From Exiguobacterium aestuarii (GTDB lineage: Bacteria; Bacillota; Bacilli; Exiguobacteriales; Exiguobacteriaceae): a stretch of DNA of 64,000 bases. Below the pieces are notes generated by a model. It was not told the DNA's origin. It saw only the letters and a program-made list of their open reading frames with translations, and ran no database searches. The translations under genes were made by a program, and so were the position numbers. The number at the start of each line of letters is the position of its first letter. The stretch's first letter is position 1. The DNA is taken from contig NZ_JAIVAC010000001.1 of assembly GCF_020171655.1 (NCBI RefSeq), forward strand, positions 248,001 through 312,000, given 5' to 3'. Positions 42,143 to 52,257 of this stretch are shown here, piece after piece.

Positions 42143-42829
42143 TTGCGAAAATTTAGCATGGTCAGTGTCATTTTATTTTTCATTATTGAGTATGTGTGGT
42201 TCACGCAATTATTTGAAACGGTGAATCAGCGACTTGCGGATGGGAAGTGGACGAACACGATTTTATATCAAGTGGTCGTCGAACCGCAGGGGCTTTTAAC
42301 GCTGTTGCTCATTCTATTCGTGGCGCTCCTCATTGTCGGATGGATTGTTCATTATGTGTACGCGGAACAGAAGTCTTGGCAACTCACGTCTGAACATGTC
42401 GGGGTCGGCTGGATCGTTCCATTGATTCTTGCGATTTTAGGTTTGTTGATTCCGAACGTATACGTTCAGGTCGGGATGTTGCTCCTACAATTAACGTTCA
42501 TCCTGCTCATTCCATTCATCGGACAGACCGTCCCATTCTGGAAAGTCGTGACAAATTGGTTGATTCAATTGGGGGTCATCGGTCTCGTCCTATTTGGTGC
42601 TCGGGGGATGTTGGAGGATTCGATTCGAATCGAGAAGACAGAACTCTTCACGAGACTCGAGGCGTATGAGGCGTCGGGGGACTTGGACCGAATCCAGCGG
42701 TTGATTGAAGAAGTGGACCTCGAACAAGTCGAGCGCATCTTGGACAGGGTCGACCTCGAACAACTCATTCGCATTTTGGAAGTCGTCGACCTCGACCGAA
42801 TCGAGCAAATCTTGAGTCTGTTCGACTAG
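42143..42829 (+). CDS. membrane protein with four 12-residue C-terminal repeats
   Basis: A 228-residue protein of unknown function. TM helices lie at about 5-22, 50-72, 88-106, 110-128 and 135-152. The cytoplasmic end carries four tandem 12-residue units: GDLDRIQRLIEE (179-190), VDLEQVERILDR, VDLEQLIRILEV and VDLDRIEQILSL (to 226), a strict period that looks like a short helical solenoid or amphipathic helix. AAGGAGGT lies nine bases before TTG 42143, which I take as start over the ATG at 42113 that overlaps the site. Stands between the VOC gene and recD2. Confidence 0.7.
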   Translation: MRKFSMVSVILFFIIEYVWFTQLFETVNQRLADGKWTNTILYQVVVEPQGLLTLLLILFVALLIVGWIVHYVYAEQKSWQLTSEHVGVGWIVPLILAILGLLIPNVYVQVGMLLLQLTFILLIPFIGQTVPFWKVVTNWLIQLGVIGLVLFGARGMLEDSIRIEKTELFTRLEAYEASGDLDRIQRLIEEVDLEQVERILDRVDLEQLIRILEVVDLDRIEQILSLFD

Positions 42830-42834
42830 GTCAT

Positions 42835-42864
42835 TTGTTCAATCGATTCATCTCGGGCTATAAT
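42835..42864 (+). promoter_or_regulatory. recD2 promoter
   Basis: TTGTTC (42835-42840), 18 bases, TATAAT (42859-42864), 33 bases before the start codon. Confidence 0.5.
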
Positions 42865-42896
42865 GAATGATGGAAAAATAGCTGGAGGTGTCGGAT

Positions 42897-45107
42897 ATGA
42901 TGGCAGCACCTTACGAGTTGACTGGAAAAGTCATTCGAGTCCTGTTTCAATCAGAAGAAGAAGCGCACACCATTGCGCTCGTACGAATAAAAGAAAAGAA
43001 CTTTGAGACGGACGAGACCGAGATGGTCATCGCTGGCGTCGGGGTCGGCATCGAAAAAGGGGAAACGTATAAGGCGCACGGTCGTCTCGTCGAACATCCC
43101 CGATTCGGAAAACAGATGAAGGCCGATTGGATTCGTCGCGTCGTTCCGATGACGAAACGAGCAGCCGTCCGCTTTTTGACGAACGGCTCCTTTCCCGGAA
43201 TCGGACAAAAGACCGCTCAGAAGATCGCGGATACGCTCGGGGATGATTGCATCGACCAAATCGTGAAACATCCGAGTATCTTATCAGAAGTCGAGGGGTT
43301 AAAAGAAAAGCAGGCGCGTGTGATCACGGAACGCCTGAACGTCTTATACGGGGTCGACCAACTGCTCTTGTTTCTCGCTCCGTTTGACGTGACACCGCGT
43401 CTCGCCTCAAAGATTCATAAAGAATATGAAGGACGGGCGATGGAGACGATTGAGAAGAATCCGTATGCGCTCATGTACGATGTACAAGGCATTGGATTCA
43501 AGACGGCGGATGCCATCGCCGCGCATTTCGGGATTCAAGGTATTCATCCTGAACGTATCGCGGCAGCAGTGCTTTACGTTTTAGAGCTCGAACAAGGGAA
43601 CGGTCATCTCTATGTGACGGCGGAGCAACTCGAAGCGGAGATGCCTCGAATCATCGGGGCAGACCCGGGTGACGCGCTCGTCACGGCACTAGAGTCGCTT
43701 GCAAAAGACGAGCGGGTCGTCATCGATGACGGGGTCGTTTATCATCCTCGCGTGTTCCGCGCTGAACGGAAGGCGGCAGAAGAGTTGGCGCGTATTATGG
43801 CGACATCGACAACGGAAGACGTGGACATGACGACAATCTTTGACGCGGTCGGACGTGTCGAGGAGATGTTTTCGATCGAATACGCGACCCAACAGCGAGA
43901 AGCGATTGAGCTCGCGCTCAAATCACCGATCATGGTACTCACCGGTGGTCCGGGTACGGGGAAGACGACGGTCGTTCGAGGCATCATTCATGCACTGAGT
44001 GACGTATTCGACTGGAAGTTAGAGCCTGTCCCGAACCAACCGTTCCCGTTCGTCTTGGCCGCACCGACGGGTCGGGCCGCAAAGCGGCTCAGTGAATCGA
44101 CGGGTCTTCCGGCATCAACGATTCACCGTCTGTTAAAGTTTGACGGAAGTTCGTTCCAAGTCGATGAGACGAACCCACTTGCGGGGAAAGTGCTCATCGT
44201 CGACGAGGCGTCGATGATTGATATCTTCTTGTTCAGAAGCTTACTCAAAGCGGTACCGAACGGCATGAAGATCTTGTTCGTCGGGGACCGCGACCAGCTC
44301 CCGTCAGTCGGACCAGGACAAGTGCTCGCCGATTTGATGGCGACAGACGGGATTCCGGTCGTCCGCCTCGACGTCGTCCACCGTCAGGCATCGGAGTCGA
44401 GTATTTTACGTCTCGCCCATTCCTTGAACGCCAAAAAGATGCCAGAAGACTTATTGGCGGCGCTCCCGGACCGTCGTTTCTACACGGCGAACCAAGAGAC
44501 GGCGCTTCAAGCAATTTGTCAGATGGCAGGAGCGGCCCTCCGGAAAGGGTATTCACCATTTGATATCCAAGTGCTCGCTCCGACGTATCGAGGCGTGTGC
44601 GGAATCGATGGGCTGAACGAAGCGCTTCAACACGTGTTCAATCCAAAATCGAGTGCCCGTGAAGTGAAGCATGGGACACGCATTTACCGAAATGGCGATA
44701 AAGTGCTACAACTCGTCAACAACGCCGAGGAGAACGTCTATAACGGGGACATCGGTGAGATCACGAATATTTTCTACGCGAAAGAGAACGTTGACAAAGT
44801 CGATAAAATTTATATCCGATTCGATCAGACGGAAGTCGAATATAACCGTAGTGAATGGGATCAGTTCACCCACGCCTACGCCATCACGATTCATAAGTCA
44901 CAAGGGTCCGAGTTCCCAATCGTACTCATGCCGGTCTTCTTTAACGGTGGCTTCCGCTCATCTCGAAACTTGATTTATACGGCCGTGACACGGGCGAAGA
45001 AAAGCTTGCTGTTGTTCGGGGACGTACGGGCACTCGAGGCGGCAACGCGAGAAGAAGAACCCGTACGGCGGACAAAATTGGTCGAACGCTTAGGCGGGAA
45101 GTCTTGA
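42897..45107 (+). CDS. recD2: RecD2 helicase (YrrC)
   Basis: A 736-residue SF1B 5'-3' DNA helicase independent of RecBC. N-terminal OB-like region, helix-hairpin-helix repeats (SFPGIGQKTAQKIAD, VQGIGFKTADAIA), helicase domain with Walker A LTGGPGTGKTTVVRG, motif II VDEASMIDI, VGDRDQLPSVGPG, an SH3-like insertion (GDKVLQLVNNAEENVYNGDIG) and motif VI YTAVTRAKKSLLLFG with AITIHKSQGSEF. GGAGG precedes ATG 42897 by eight bases; GTG 42888 is too near. Its stop codon lies inside the -35 of the alaS leader promoter. Confidence 0.94.
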   Translation: MMAAPYELTGKVIRVLFQSEEEAHTIALVRIKEKNFETDETEMVIAGVGVGIEKGETYKAHGRLVEHPRFGKQMKADWIRRVVPMTKRAAVRFLTNGSFPGIGQKTAQKIADTLGDDCIDQIVKHPSILSEVEGLKEKQARVITERLNVLYGVDQLLLFLAPFDVTPRLASKIHKEYEGRAMETIEKNPYALMYDVQGIGFKTADAIAAHFGIQGIHPERIAAAVLYVLELEQGNGHLYVTAEQLEAEMPRIIGADPGDALVTALESLAKDERVVIDDGVVYHPRVFRAERKAAEELARIMATSTTEDVDMTTIFDAVGRVEEMFSIEYATQQREAIELALKSPIMVLTGGPGTGKTTVVRGIIHALSDVFDWKLEPVPNQPFPFVLAAPTGRAAKRLSESTGLPASTIHRLLKFDGSSFQVDETNPLAGKVLIVDEASMIDIFLFRSLLKAVPNGMKILFVGDRDQLPSVGPGQVLADLMATDGIPVVRLDVVHRQASESSILRLAHSLNAKKMPEDLLAALPDRRFYTANQETALQAICQMAGAALRKGYSPFDIQVLAPTYRGVCGIDGLNEALQHVFNPKSSAREVKHGTRIYRNGDKVLQLVNNAEENVYNGDIGEITNIFYAKENVDKVDKIYIRFDQTEVEYNRSEWDQFTHAYAITIHKSQGSEFPIVLMPVFFNGGFRSSRNLIYTAVTRAKKSLLLFGDVRALEAATREEEPVRRTKLVERLGGKS

Positions 45108-45132
45108 CGTCTTCATAAGCGCATGTGATAAT
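45104..45132 (+). promoter_or_regulatory. alaS leader promoter
   Basis: TTGACG (45104-45109), 17 bases, GATAAT (45127-45132). The -35 contains the recD2 stop codon. Confidence 0.75.
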
Positions 45133-45139
45133 GACGAAT

Positions 45140-45385
45140 AGACAACTGAAACGATACAGACGATGAAGGAAATGAGTACGTCGTCACCGCCTCTACAGAG
45201 ACATCTTCCTAGGCTGCGAGAAGATGGAGGTCGGCCGACCGAAGCTATTCTGGAGTCCCCACTCAACCTGGGCGCCTCATCCACGTTAACGGATGTTCGA
45301 GGCACGGTGTTTACCGTGCGAACGAGGGTGGTACCACGAAGCGATGCTTTCGTCCCTTTCCACAGGGGCAGGCATCGCTTTTTTT
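45140..45385 (+). promoter_or_regulatory. T-box riboswitch of alaS
   Basis: The specifier region reads CCGAA-GCT-ATTCTGGAG with GCT (Ala) at 45244-45246. The antiterminator bulge GAACGAGGGTGGTACCACG is at 45320-45338. The terminator is AAGCGATGC (45339-45347) with GCATCGCTT and T7. Uncharged tRNA-Ala is expected to bind and allow read-through into alaS. Confidence 0.95.
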
Positions 45386-45416
45386 CGTTTCGTTCAGAAA
45401 TAAGGAGGAATTGTTC

Positions 45417-48059
45417 ATGAAACCGCTCAAATCATTGACTGGCGCACAGATTCGCCAAATGTACTTAGATTTCTTCAAATCAAAAGGTCACAGCGTTGAG
45501 CCGAGTGCGTCGCTCGTACCGGTCGAAGATCCGACTCTTCTATGGATCAACTCTGGTGTCGCGACATTGAAGAAATACTTTGATGGACGTGTCATCCCTG
45601 CGAACCCACGAATCGTCAACGCACAAAAATCGATTCGTACGAACGATATCGAGAACGTCGGGAAGACAGCACGTCACCATACGTTCTTCGAAATGCTCGG
45701 GAACTTCTCGGTCGGAGAATACTTCCGTGAAGAAGCGATCACATGGGGTTGGGAACTCTTGACGAGTGACGAATGGTACGGTCTCGACCCAGATCGCCTC
45801 TCTGTCACGATTCACCCGGACGATGAAGAATCAAAACAAATCTGGTTGAACCTCGGCATGCCGGCTGACCGCATCATCCCACTTGAAGATAACTTCTGGG
45901 AAATCGGCGAAGGCCCATCTGGTCCGAACACCGAAATCTTCTTCGACCGTGGACCAGCGTTCGGAGACGACCCGACAGACCCTGAACTCTATCCAGGTGG
46001 AGAAAACGAGCGATACCTTGAAATCTGGAACATCGTGTTCAGCCAATATAACCATGACGGGCACGGGAACTACACAGAGCTTCCACGTAAAAACATTGAT
46101 ACAGGGATGGGACTCGAACGGATGGCGAGCGTCCTTCAAGACGTACCGACAAACTTCGATACCGACCTCTTCATGCCGATCATTCGTGAGACAGAAAAAA
46201 TCAGTGGCGACGTATATCGTCAAGATAGCAGCAAGGATGTTGCCTTCAAGGTCATCGCTGACCACATCCGTACCGTATCGTTCGCGATTGGTGACGGGGC
46301 ACTCCCGTCGAACGAAGGACGTGGATATGTCCTCCGTCGTCTTCTCCGCCGTGCGGTCCGCTATGCGAAGATGCTTGGCATCGAGCGTCCGTTCATGTAT
46401 GAACTTGTCGACGTCGTCGGTGACATCATGGTCGACTTCTATCCGCAAGTGAACGAGAAAAAAGACTTCATCAAGAAAGTCATCAAGAACGAAGAGGAGC
46501 GTTTCCATGAAACGTTGAACGATGGACTCGCAATCTTGAACGAAGTCGCGAAAGCGCAAAAAGCAGCAGGAGCAAACGTGATCAGCGGTCAAGACGCGTT
46601 CCGTCTCTACGACACGTACGGTTTCCCGCTCGAATTGACAATCGAATACGCTGAAGACCATCAGATGACGGTCGATGAGGACGGCTTCAAAGAAGCGATG
46701 AATGAACAACGTGAACGTGCACGCCAAGCGCGTGCTGACGTTGAATCGATGCAAATCCAGTCTGGCGTACTCGCGGACATCACGATGCCATCGACATTCC
46801 TCGGATACAACAACCTTGAGACGAACGCGAAAATCGTCAGCTTGATTCACGACGGGGAACTCGTTGACGTCGTCGCTGCAGGGGAAGAAGCGCAAGTGAT
46901 CCTCGATCAAACGCCATTCTACGCTGAGAGCGGCGGTCAAATCGGTGACAAAGGTCAAATCGTCGGCGAAGACTTCCTTCTTCGCGTAAAAGATGTGTCG
47001 AAAGCACCGAATGGTCAAAACTTGCACACGGTCACAGTCGAGTCAGGCGTCGCGAAAGCGGAAGTGGCAGTGACAGCGACGGTTGACCAAGACTCACGTC
47101 AAGCAATCGTGAAAAACCATACGGCGACGCACCTCCTTCACCGTGCCTTGAAAGACACGCTCGGCGAGCACGTCAACCAGGCTGGGTCACTCGTGACACC
47201 AGATCGTCTTCGTTTCGACTTCTCTCACTTCGGTCAAGTGACAGCTGAAGAGCTTCAATCGATTGAGCGTCAAGTGAACGAGAAGATTTGGGCATCGATC
47301 GGTGTTGACATCGAAGAAATGAACATCGCGGATGCGAAAGCAAAAGGTGCGATGGCACTCTTCGGTGAGAAGTACGGCGATGTCGTTCGCGTCGTATCGG
47401 CTGGGGACTACTCGGTTGAGCTTTGCGGTGGGATTCACGTATCTAACACGGCTGAAATTGGACTCTTTAAGATCTTGTCTGAATCAGGAATTGGCGCAGG
47501 AACGCGTCGAATCGAGGCGGTCACAGGTGCTGGCGCATACGAAGTGATGAACCAGCAAATCGAGACGCTCGAAGCGGCAGCGAAACTGTTGAAGACGAAA
47601 CCTCTCGAGGTTCCAGCACGTGTTCAAGCACTCCAGGCTGAAATCAAAGATGTGGAGCGTGCTTCAGAGTCGCTCAAAGCGAAACTTGCAAACATCGAAG
47701 CTTCTTCATTGACGGATGCAATCGAAACAATCGGTGACGTTCAATTGATTGCGAAGCGTGTCGATGGACAAGACATGGACGCTCTCCGTAGCATGGTCGA
47801 CGACTTGAAAGGGAAGCTCGGTTCTGCCGTGATTATCCTCGGGTCGGCGAATGGTGAGAAAGTTAACCTCGTCGCAGGTGTGACGAAAGACTTGAACGAC
47901 CGTGGCTTCCATGCCGGAAAACTCATTAAAGAAGTCGCAACACGCTGTGGTGGCGGTGGTGGCGGTCGTCCAGACATGGCACAAGCAGGTGGCCGTGATG
48001 CAACAAAACTGGACGAAGCATTGAAGTTTGCTTCACATTACGTTCAATCACTGGCATAA
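45417..48059 (+). CDS. alaS: alanyl-tRNA synthetase
   Basis: An 880-residue class II enzyme in full: N-terminal catalytic domain ([48 protein letters not shown]), tRNA-recognition helices, the editing domain with zinc/catalytic ligands HTATHLLH and CGGIHVSNT, and the C-Ala domain ([17 protein letters not shown]). ATG 45417 lies eight bases after AAGGAGG; TTG 45411 is in frame but unlikely. Controlled by the T-box. Confidence 0.96.
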   Translation: MKPLKSLTGAQIRQMYLDFFKSKGHSVEPSASLVPVEDPTLLWINSGVATLKKYFDGRVIPANPRIVNAQKSIRTNDIENVGKTARHHTFFEMLGNFSVGEYFREEAITWGWELLTSDEWYGLDPDRLSVTIHPDDEESKQIWLNLGMPADRIIPLEDNFWEIGEGPSGPNTEIFFDRGPAFGDDPTDPELYPGGENERYLEIWNIVFSQYNHDGHGNYTELPRKNIDTGMGLERMASVLQDVPTNFDTDLFMPIIRETEKISGDVYRQDSSKDVAFKVIADHIRTVSFAIGDGALPSNEGRGYVLRRLLRRAVRYAKMLGIERPFMYELVDVVGDIMVDFYPQVNEKKDFIKKVIKNEEERFHETLNDGLAILNEVAKAQKAAGANVISGQDAFRLYDTYGFPLELTIEYAEDHQMTVDEDGFKEAMNEQRERARQARADVESMQIQSGVLADITMPSTFLGYNNLETNAKIVSLIHDGELVDVVAAGEEAQVILDQTPFYAESGGQIGDKGQIVGEDFLLRVKDVSKAPNGQNLHTVTVESGVAKAEVAVTATVDQDSRQAIVKNHTATHLLHRALKDTLGEHVNQAGSLVTPDRLRFDFSHFGQVTAEELQSIERQVNEKIWASIGVDIEEMNIADAKAKGAMALFGEKYGDVVRVVSAGDYSVELCGGIHVSNTAEIGLFKILSESGIGAGTRRIEAVTGAGAYEVMNQQIETLEAAAKLLKTKPLEVPARVQALQAEIKDVERASESLKAKLANIEASSLTDAIETIGDVQLIAKRVDGQDMDALRSMVDDLKGKLGSAVIILGSANGEKVNLVAGVTKDLNDRGFHAGKLIKEVATRCGGGGGGRPDMAQAGGRDATKLDEALKFASHYVQSLA

Positions 48060-48096
48060 TAGAGTGTGAAGTGCAAACGGAAAGAGGTGGATTCTT

Positions 48097-48363
48097 GTGA
48101 GCCAAATGGATCGCACGATGCAATTCAATTTTCCAGAAGATGATCAACGTGCTAACACACGTGAGACGCTGATTACGGTATATCAAGCACTCGAGGAAAA
48201 AGGTTATCAACCGATCAATCAAATCGTGGGATACTTATTGTCAGGTGACCCCGCCTACATCCCACGTCATAATGATGCGCGAAACTTGATTCGCAAAATT
48301 GAGCGGGATGAACTTCTCGAAGAGTTGGTCAAATCGTATTTGAACGATCGTAGAGAGGATTAA
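48097..48363 (+). CDS. ireB: IreB-family regulatory phosphoprotein (YrzL)
   Basis: An 88-residue protein of the UPF0297 family: [55 protein letters not shown] (split). In Enterococcus IreB is phosphorylated by the kinase IreK at N-terminal threonines and affects cephalosporin resistance. Starts with GTG after AAAGAGGTGGATTCTT. It sits in the widely conserved order alaS-ireB-ruvX-yrzB, one base before ruvX. Confidence 0.92.
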   Translation: MSQMDRTMQFNFPEDDQRANTRETLITVYQALEEKGYQPINQIVGYLLSGDPAYIPRHNDARNLIRKIERDELLEELVKSYLNDRRED

Positions 48364-48364
48364 T

Positions 48365-48787
48365 ATGAAGCGAGTCATGGGACTCGATGTCGGATCGAAG
48401 ACAATTGGTGTCGCGGTGAGTGACCTGATGGGATGGACGGCACAAGGTGTGGAGACGGTCTATTGGACCGAACCCGACTTTGACGAAGCCGTCCGTCTCC
48501 TTCGTCCGTTTATCGAGCAGTACGATGTGAAAGAAGTCGTCGTCGGTCACCCAAAAAACATGAATGGGACAGTCGGTCCGCGCGGTGAGGCGTCAGAGGC
48601 GTTTGCCGAGGCGTTCACAGAACAGACAGGCTTACCTTGCGTGTTGGTGGATGAACGATTAACGACGATGCAAGCGGAACGGATGCTCATTTCAGCAGAT
48701 GTCAGCCGCAAAAAGAGAAAAGCGGTCATCGACAAAATGGCGGCCGTGATGATTTTACAAAACTACCTGGACCGTTCCGGGAAATAA
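48365..48787 (+). CDS. ruvX: RuvX/YqgF-type nuclease (YrrK)
   Basis: A 140-residue RNase H-fold protein: [16 protein letters not shown] carries the first catalytic aspartate, [31 protein letters not shown] and [17 protein letters not shown] follow. Family members act in 16S pre-rRNA 5'-end maturation and have been proposed as Holliday junction resolvases. Starts two bases after the ireB stop. Confidence 0.93.
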   Translation: MKRVMGLDVGSKTIGVAVSDLMGWTAQGVETVYWTEPDFDEAVRLLRPFIEQYDVKEVVVGHPKNMNGTVGPRGEASEAFAEAFTEQTGLPCVLVDERLTTMQAERMLISADVSRKKRKAVIDKMAAVMILQNYLDRSGK

Positions 48788-48800
48788 GGAGGAATCTCTC

Positions 48801-49097
48801 ATGGCAGAAATCCGTCGTGAAGAAGAAATGTACCGTATTCCAGATGAAAATGGAGACGAGCATTTATTTGCAGAAATTTTCCGTATGACAAGCGACCGTT
48901 CGAAGAAAACATTCGTTGTACTCGAACCAGTCGGCGCTCCGGAAACAGAAGATGAAGACACAATCGAAGTATACGCATTTGAAATTGAAGAACTTGAAGA
49001 TGGCGAATTCATCTTGAAGCTCGTCGAAGACGATGAAGACTTCGAAGAGGTCATGGAAGCATTCGATATCGTCAATGACGAAGTCGGTCTAGACTAA
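48801..49097 (+). CDS. DUF1292 protein (YrzB)
   Basis: A 98-residue, very acidic protein (EIEELEDGEFILKLVEDDEDFEEVMEAF) with the DUF1292 layout EEEMYRIPDENGDEHLFAEIF. Function unknown. AAATAAGGAGGAATCTCTC precedes the ATG. Conserved place after ruvX in Bacilli. Confidence 0.88.
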   Translation: MAEIRREEEMYRIPDENGDEHLFAEIFRMTSDRSKKTFVVLEPVGAPETEDEDTIEVYAFEIEELEDGEFILKLVEDDEDFEEVMEAFDIVNDEVGLD

Positions 49098-49164
49098 ATA
49101 GGGGACGGGCGGCTAGGGATTTCCCTCGTCGCCTCTCTTTATAAAATGAACAGGGGAGAAATGC

Positions 49165-50307
49165 ATGAATCATCCATCTATGTCAGATGAGAAACGTGCC
49201 CGCAACCGGATCGTTCGTCGCATCACGGTTGTCATCCTTGCCATCTTCCTTCTCGTCATCGCCACAGGCTCGGCACTCGCTTACGTCTTTGTGAAGCGCT
49301 CCGTCGAACCGATTGATCCGACATCGACGGAAACTGTTGAGGTCGAAGTCCCACTCGGTGCCGGTTCGGGATATATTGGTGAATTACTAGAAGAGAATGG
49401 GCTTGTAAGGAGTAGCACGATTTTCCGTTTCTATACACGCTTTAAAAACGAGTCATCGTTCCAAGCGGGGACGTATACGTTGTCACCATCTCAATCAATC
49501 GATGAGTTGATTGAAACGTTGCAAACAGGTAAAGTCATTGTGGTTCCTGATATCAAGCTCGTCATTCCGGAAGGGTTCACAATCGACCAGGTCATCGCTC
49601 GACTTGCGAAAGAGGCCGATATTCCGAAAGAAGAGATTTCCGAACAATTGAGTGACCGTGAATATATCAGTTCGCTCGTGAACGAGCATGAGATGTTGAC
49701 GGAGGAAGTATTGCAGGAAGGCATTTATCATCCGCTTGAAGGATACCTGTTCCCAGCAACATATGAATTCAATAAAGGGGTAACACTCACTGAAATCATC
49801 GATGAGATGCTACTCCCTACTGAAAGTATGTATCAAGAGTACAAAGGTCGTTTGGCCGATTCAGGACGTACCTTCCATGAGACGCTCGCGCTCGCATCGG
49901 TTGTCGAGAAAGAGGCTGTGTCAACGGAAGACCGGAAAGAGATTGCCGGTGTCTTTGAAAATCGTCTGAACGACGGTATGAAATTACAGTCTGACCCGAC
50001 CGTTTGGTATGGCACTGGGGAGACGTCGATTTTTACTTCATTCGCAGATTTGGAGAACGATTCCTTATATAACACGTACCGTTATGAAGGGATTCCGATT
50101 GGTCCAATCGCGGCTGTCAGTCGCGACGCGTTTGAGGCGGTACTCAACCCGAACGACACAGAGAACATTTACTTCTATGCACGCCCTCCACGTGAAGGGT
50201 TCCCGAATGGGGAAGTCTTGTTCGAAGTCAATTATGAGGACCATCAACAAAACGTCAATACGTACCGTTCCGAATGGGAAGCGTTTGAAGAAGCGAACAG
50301 TAATTGA
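49165..50307 (+). CDS. mltG: endolytic murein transglycosylase MltG (YrrL)
   Basis: A 380-residue membrane-bound enzyme thought to cut nascent glycan strands and set their length. A cytoplasmic basic stretch precedes one transmembrane helix (about 20-45), then a LysM-like segment and the YceG domain: IPEGFTIDQVIARLA, LEGYLFPATYEF, LASVVEKEA (catalytic glutamate), GVFENRLNDGMKLQSDPTV and YEGIPIGPI...FYARPP. ATG 49165 follows GGGGAG; an ATG four bases earlier is out of frame. Confidence 0.93.
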   Translation: MNHPSMSDEKRARNRIVRRITVVILAIFLLVIATGSALAYVFVKRSVEPIDPTSTETVEVEVPLGAGSGYIGELLEENGLVRSSTIFRFYTRFKNESSFQAGTYTLSPSQSIDELIETLQTGKVIVVPDIKLVIPEGFTIDQVIARLAKEADIPKEEISEQLSDREYISSLVNEHEMLTEEVLQEGIYHPLEGYLFPATYEFNKGVTLTEIIDEMLLPTESMYQEYKGRLADSGRTFHETLALASVVEKEAVSTEDRKEIAGVFENRLNDGMKLQSDPTVWYGTGETSIFTSFADLENDSLYNTYRYEGIPIGPIAAVSRDAFEAVLNPNDTENIYFYARPPREGFPNGEVLFEVNYEDHQQNVNTYRSEWEAFEEANSN

Positions 50308-50311
50308 TGGG

Positions 50312-50341
50312 ACGACCGGAAGCGGATGCTTCCGGTCGTTT
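50312..50341 (+). terminator. hairpin after mltG
   Basis: Perfect stem ACGACCGGAAGC-GGAT-GCTTCCGGTCGT with only a short T tail, so partial read-through to trmR is possible. Confidence 0.65.
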
Positions 50342-50369
50342 GAATGAAGAGAGTTAAGAGGTGGAACGA

Positions 50370-51011
50370 GTGGACCATGCATCCTATGAGGGATATGTAG
50401 AACAATTGATCAACGACCGCTCTCCGCTGTTGACGGAGATGGAGGCATTTGCGCGAGAACATCACGTCCCGATCATGGACCTGACGGGCTCTGAAGTGCT
50501 TCTCTCTTTGTTGGCGATGCAGCGACCGACCCGCATCCTTGAGGTGGGGACGGCAATTGGCTACAGTGCAATCCGTATGGCAGAGTTGTTACCAGATGCC
50601 GAAATCGTCACGATTGAACGAAATGCTCGTCGATTCGAAGAGGCGACTAGTTTTATCGGACGATCTGATGTTCGCGATCGCATCAAATTGATTCACGGCG
50701 ATGCCGTTGAATTGATTGGTTCGATTGAAGGTGAGTTCGATGCCGTGTTTATTGATGCGGCAAAAGGACAATATCAAAAATTTTTTGATGGGTATGGCGC
50801 TTTAGTACCAATTGGTGGTACGATTTACAGCGATAATTTGTTTTTACGAGGGGACGTCTTACTCGAAGACGTGTCAGTACTCGACCGACGTCGACGCCGG
50901 CTTGTCCGTCTCGTGAAGCAGTTTACTGAGCAATTGATGGCACGGACCGATTATCATACTGCAATTTTGCCCCTTGGTGATGGCCTAGCAATCAGTCGTA
51001 AATTACGATGA
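50370..51011 (+). CDS. trmR: tRNA 5-hydroxyuridine methyltransferase TrmR (YrrM)
   Basis: A 213-residue SAM-dependent O-methyltransferase of the COMT type 3 family: [37 protein letters not shown] (in parts) holds motif I, IVTIERN binds the ribose, [17 protein letters not shown] is the metal/SAM segment. B. subtilis TrmR makes 5-methoxyuridine-34. The start GTG 50370 is seven bases after AGAGGT. In Bacillus the hydroxylase genes yrrN-yrrO follow; here udk follows directly. Confidence 0.88.
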   Translation: MDHASYEGYVEQLINDRSPLLTEMEAFAREHHVPIMDLTGSEVLLSLLAMQRPTRILEVGTAIGYSAIRMAELLPDAEIVTIERNARRFEEATSFIGRSDVRDRIKLIHGDAVELIGSIEGEFDAVFIDAAKGQYQKFFDGYGALVPIGGTIYSDNLFLRGDVLLEDVSVLDRRRRRLVRLVKQFTEQLMARTDYHTAILPLGDGLAISRKLR

Positions 51012-51027
51012 GGAGGACTTAACTTTG

Positions 51028-51663
51028 ATGCAACATAAACCCGTCATTATTGGCGTGGCCGGGGGTACCGGATCTGGAAAAACGACCGTGGCCCGAGCGC
51101 TCGTCGATGCGTTTAAAGGTCAATCGGTCGTCATGATTGAACAAGACGCGTATTATAAAGATCAATCTGAAATGACGATGGAGGAGCGGTACAAGACGAA
51201 CTACGACCACCCCTTCGCCTTTGATAACGATTTGCTAATTGAACATATCCAACAATTGCAACAACATCAGGCTGTCGAGAAGCCGGTATATGACTACGCG
51301 GCCCATACACGCTCTGATGAGACGATCTTGATCGAACCGGTCGATGTCGTCATCGTTGAGGGGATTTTAGCACTTGAAGATGCCCGTTTGCGTGAATTGA
51401 TGGATATTAAGGTGTTCGTGGATACGGATGCTGACGTTCGCATCCTGCGCCGCATGCAGCGGGATATCAATGAACGTGGACGTTCGATCGATTCGGTCGT
51501 GGCACAGTACACGAATGTCGTTCGTCCGATGCATTTGCAGTTCTGCGAGCCGACGAAGCGGTATGCGGACATCATCGTTCCTGAAGGCGGAGAAAACTTT
51601 GTCGCAATCGATTTACTCGTGACGAAGATCCGTTGGGTGCTCACTGAGCGTAATCGCGCGTGA
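51028..51663 (+). CDS. udk: uridine kinase Udk
   Basis: Udk phosphorylates uridine and cytidine. The 211-residue P-loop kinase has [42 protein letters not shown] (split), [20 protein letters not shown] and [23 protein letters not shown] precedes TTG 51025 by 8 and ATG 51028 by 11 bases; either start changes only one residue. Tightly linked to trmR. Confidence 0.95.
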   Translation: MQHKPVIIGVAGGTGSGKTTVARALVDAFKGQSVVMIEQDAYYKDQSEMTMEERYKTNYDHPFAFDNDLLIEHIQQLQQHQAVEKPVYDYAAHTRSDETILIEPVDVVIVEGILALEDARLRELMDIKVFVDTDADVRILRRMQRDINERGRSIDSVVAQYTNVVRPMHLQFCEPTKRYADIIVPEGGENFVAIDLLVTKIRWVLTERNRA

Positions 51664-51729
51664 GGAAATAAATCGTTTTCAATTTACCCTAGCTGTAATA
51701 TACTAGGAGACAATGAAGGAGTGACAGAA

Positions 51730-52203
51730 ATGGCTGAAAAACAACACTATATGACGTTAGACGGAAAAGCGAAGATCGAGAATGAATTAAACGAACTGAA
51801 GACGGTCCGCCGTAAAGAAGTCGTTGAAAATATTAAGATTGCTCGTGATTTCGGTGACTTATCAGAAAACGCGGAATACGACGCGGCGAAAGAAGAACAA
51901 GCGATGGTCGAAGGACGAATCGCACAATTAGAAGAAATGCTCCGCAACGCAGTCATCATTCAAGATGATGCAGGCGATAACTCGGTTGTCTCAATCGGGA
52001 AAACTGTGACATTCTTCATCCAAGAAGATAACGAAGACGAGACATACACAATCGTCGGTGGTGCCGAGGCAGACCCGTTCACAGGGAAAATCTCGAACGA
52101 ATCACCAATCGCGAAAGCACTTCTTGGCCGTACGATCGGAGATGTGGTCACGGTTCAAACACCAGGTGGCGACATGATTGTCGAAATCAAAGAAATCAAA
52201 TAA
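51730..52203 (+). CDS. greA: transcription elongation factor GreA
   Basis: GreA rescues backtracked RNA polymerase by stimulating transcript cleavage. The 157-residue protein has the N-terminal coiled coil with acidic tip ([24 protein letters not shown]) and the C-terminal FKBP-like domain ([16 protein letters not shown]). ATG 51730 lies eight bases after AAGGAG. A -10 TATACT (51699-51704) with TTTTCA 17 bases upstream may give it its own promoter. Confidence 0.95.
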   Translation: MAEKQHYMTLDGKAKIENELNELKTVRRKEVVENIKIARDFGDLSENAEYDAAKEEQAMVEGRIAQLEEMLRNAVIIQDDAGDNSVVSIGKTVTFFIQEDNEDETYTIVGGAEADPFTGKISNESPIAKALLGRTIGDVVTVQTPGGDMIVEIKEIK

Positions 52204-52208
52204 GTTGT

Positions 52209-52241
52209 TGAGCGACCTCCATCTTGGAAGTCGCTCTCTTT
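52209..52241 (+). terminator. terminator after greA
   Basis: GAGCGAC / GTCGCTC stem with inner pairs and a T-rich tail. Confidence 0.7.
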
Positions 52242-52257
52242 CTGAGGAGGAATCGGA

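Noticed and set aside
45831-47027. 398-codon open frame antisense to alaS
   Set aside because: Shadow of the alaS coding strand; product has no family features.
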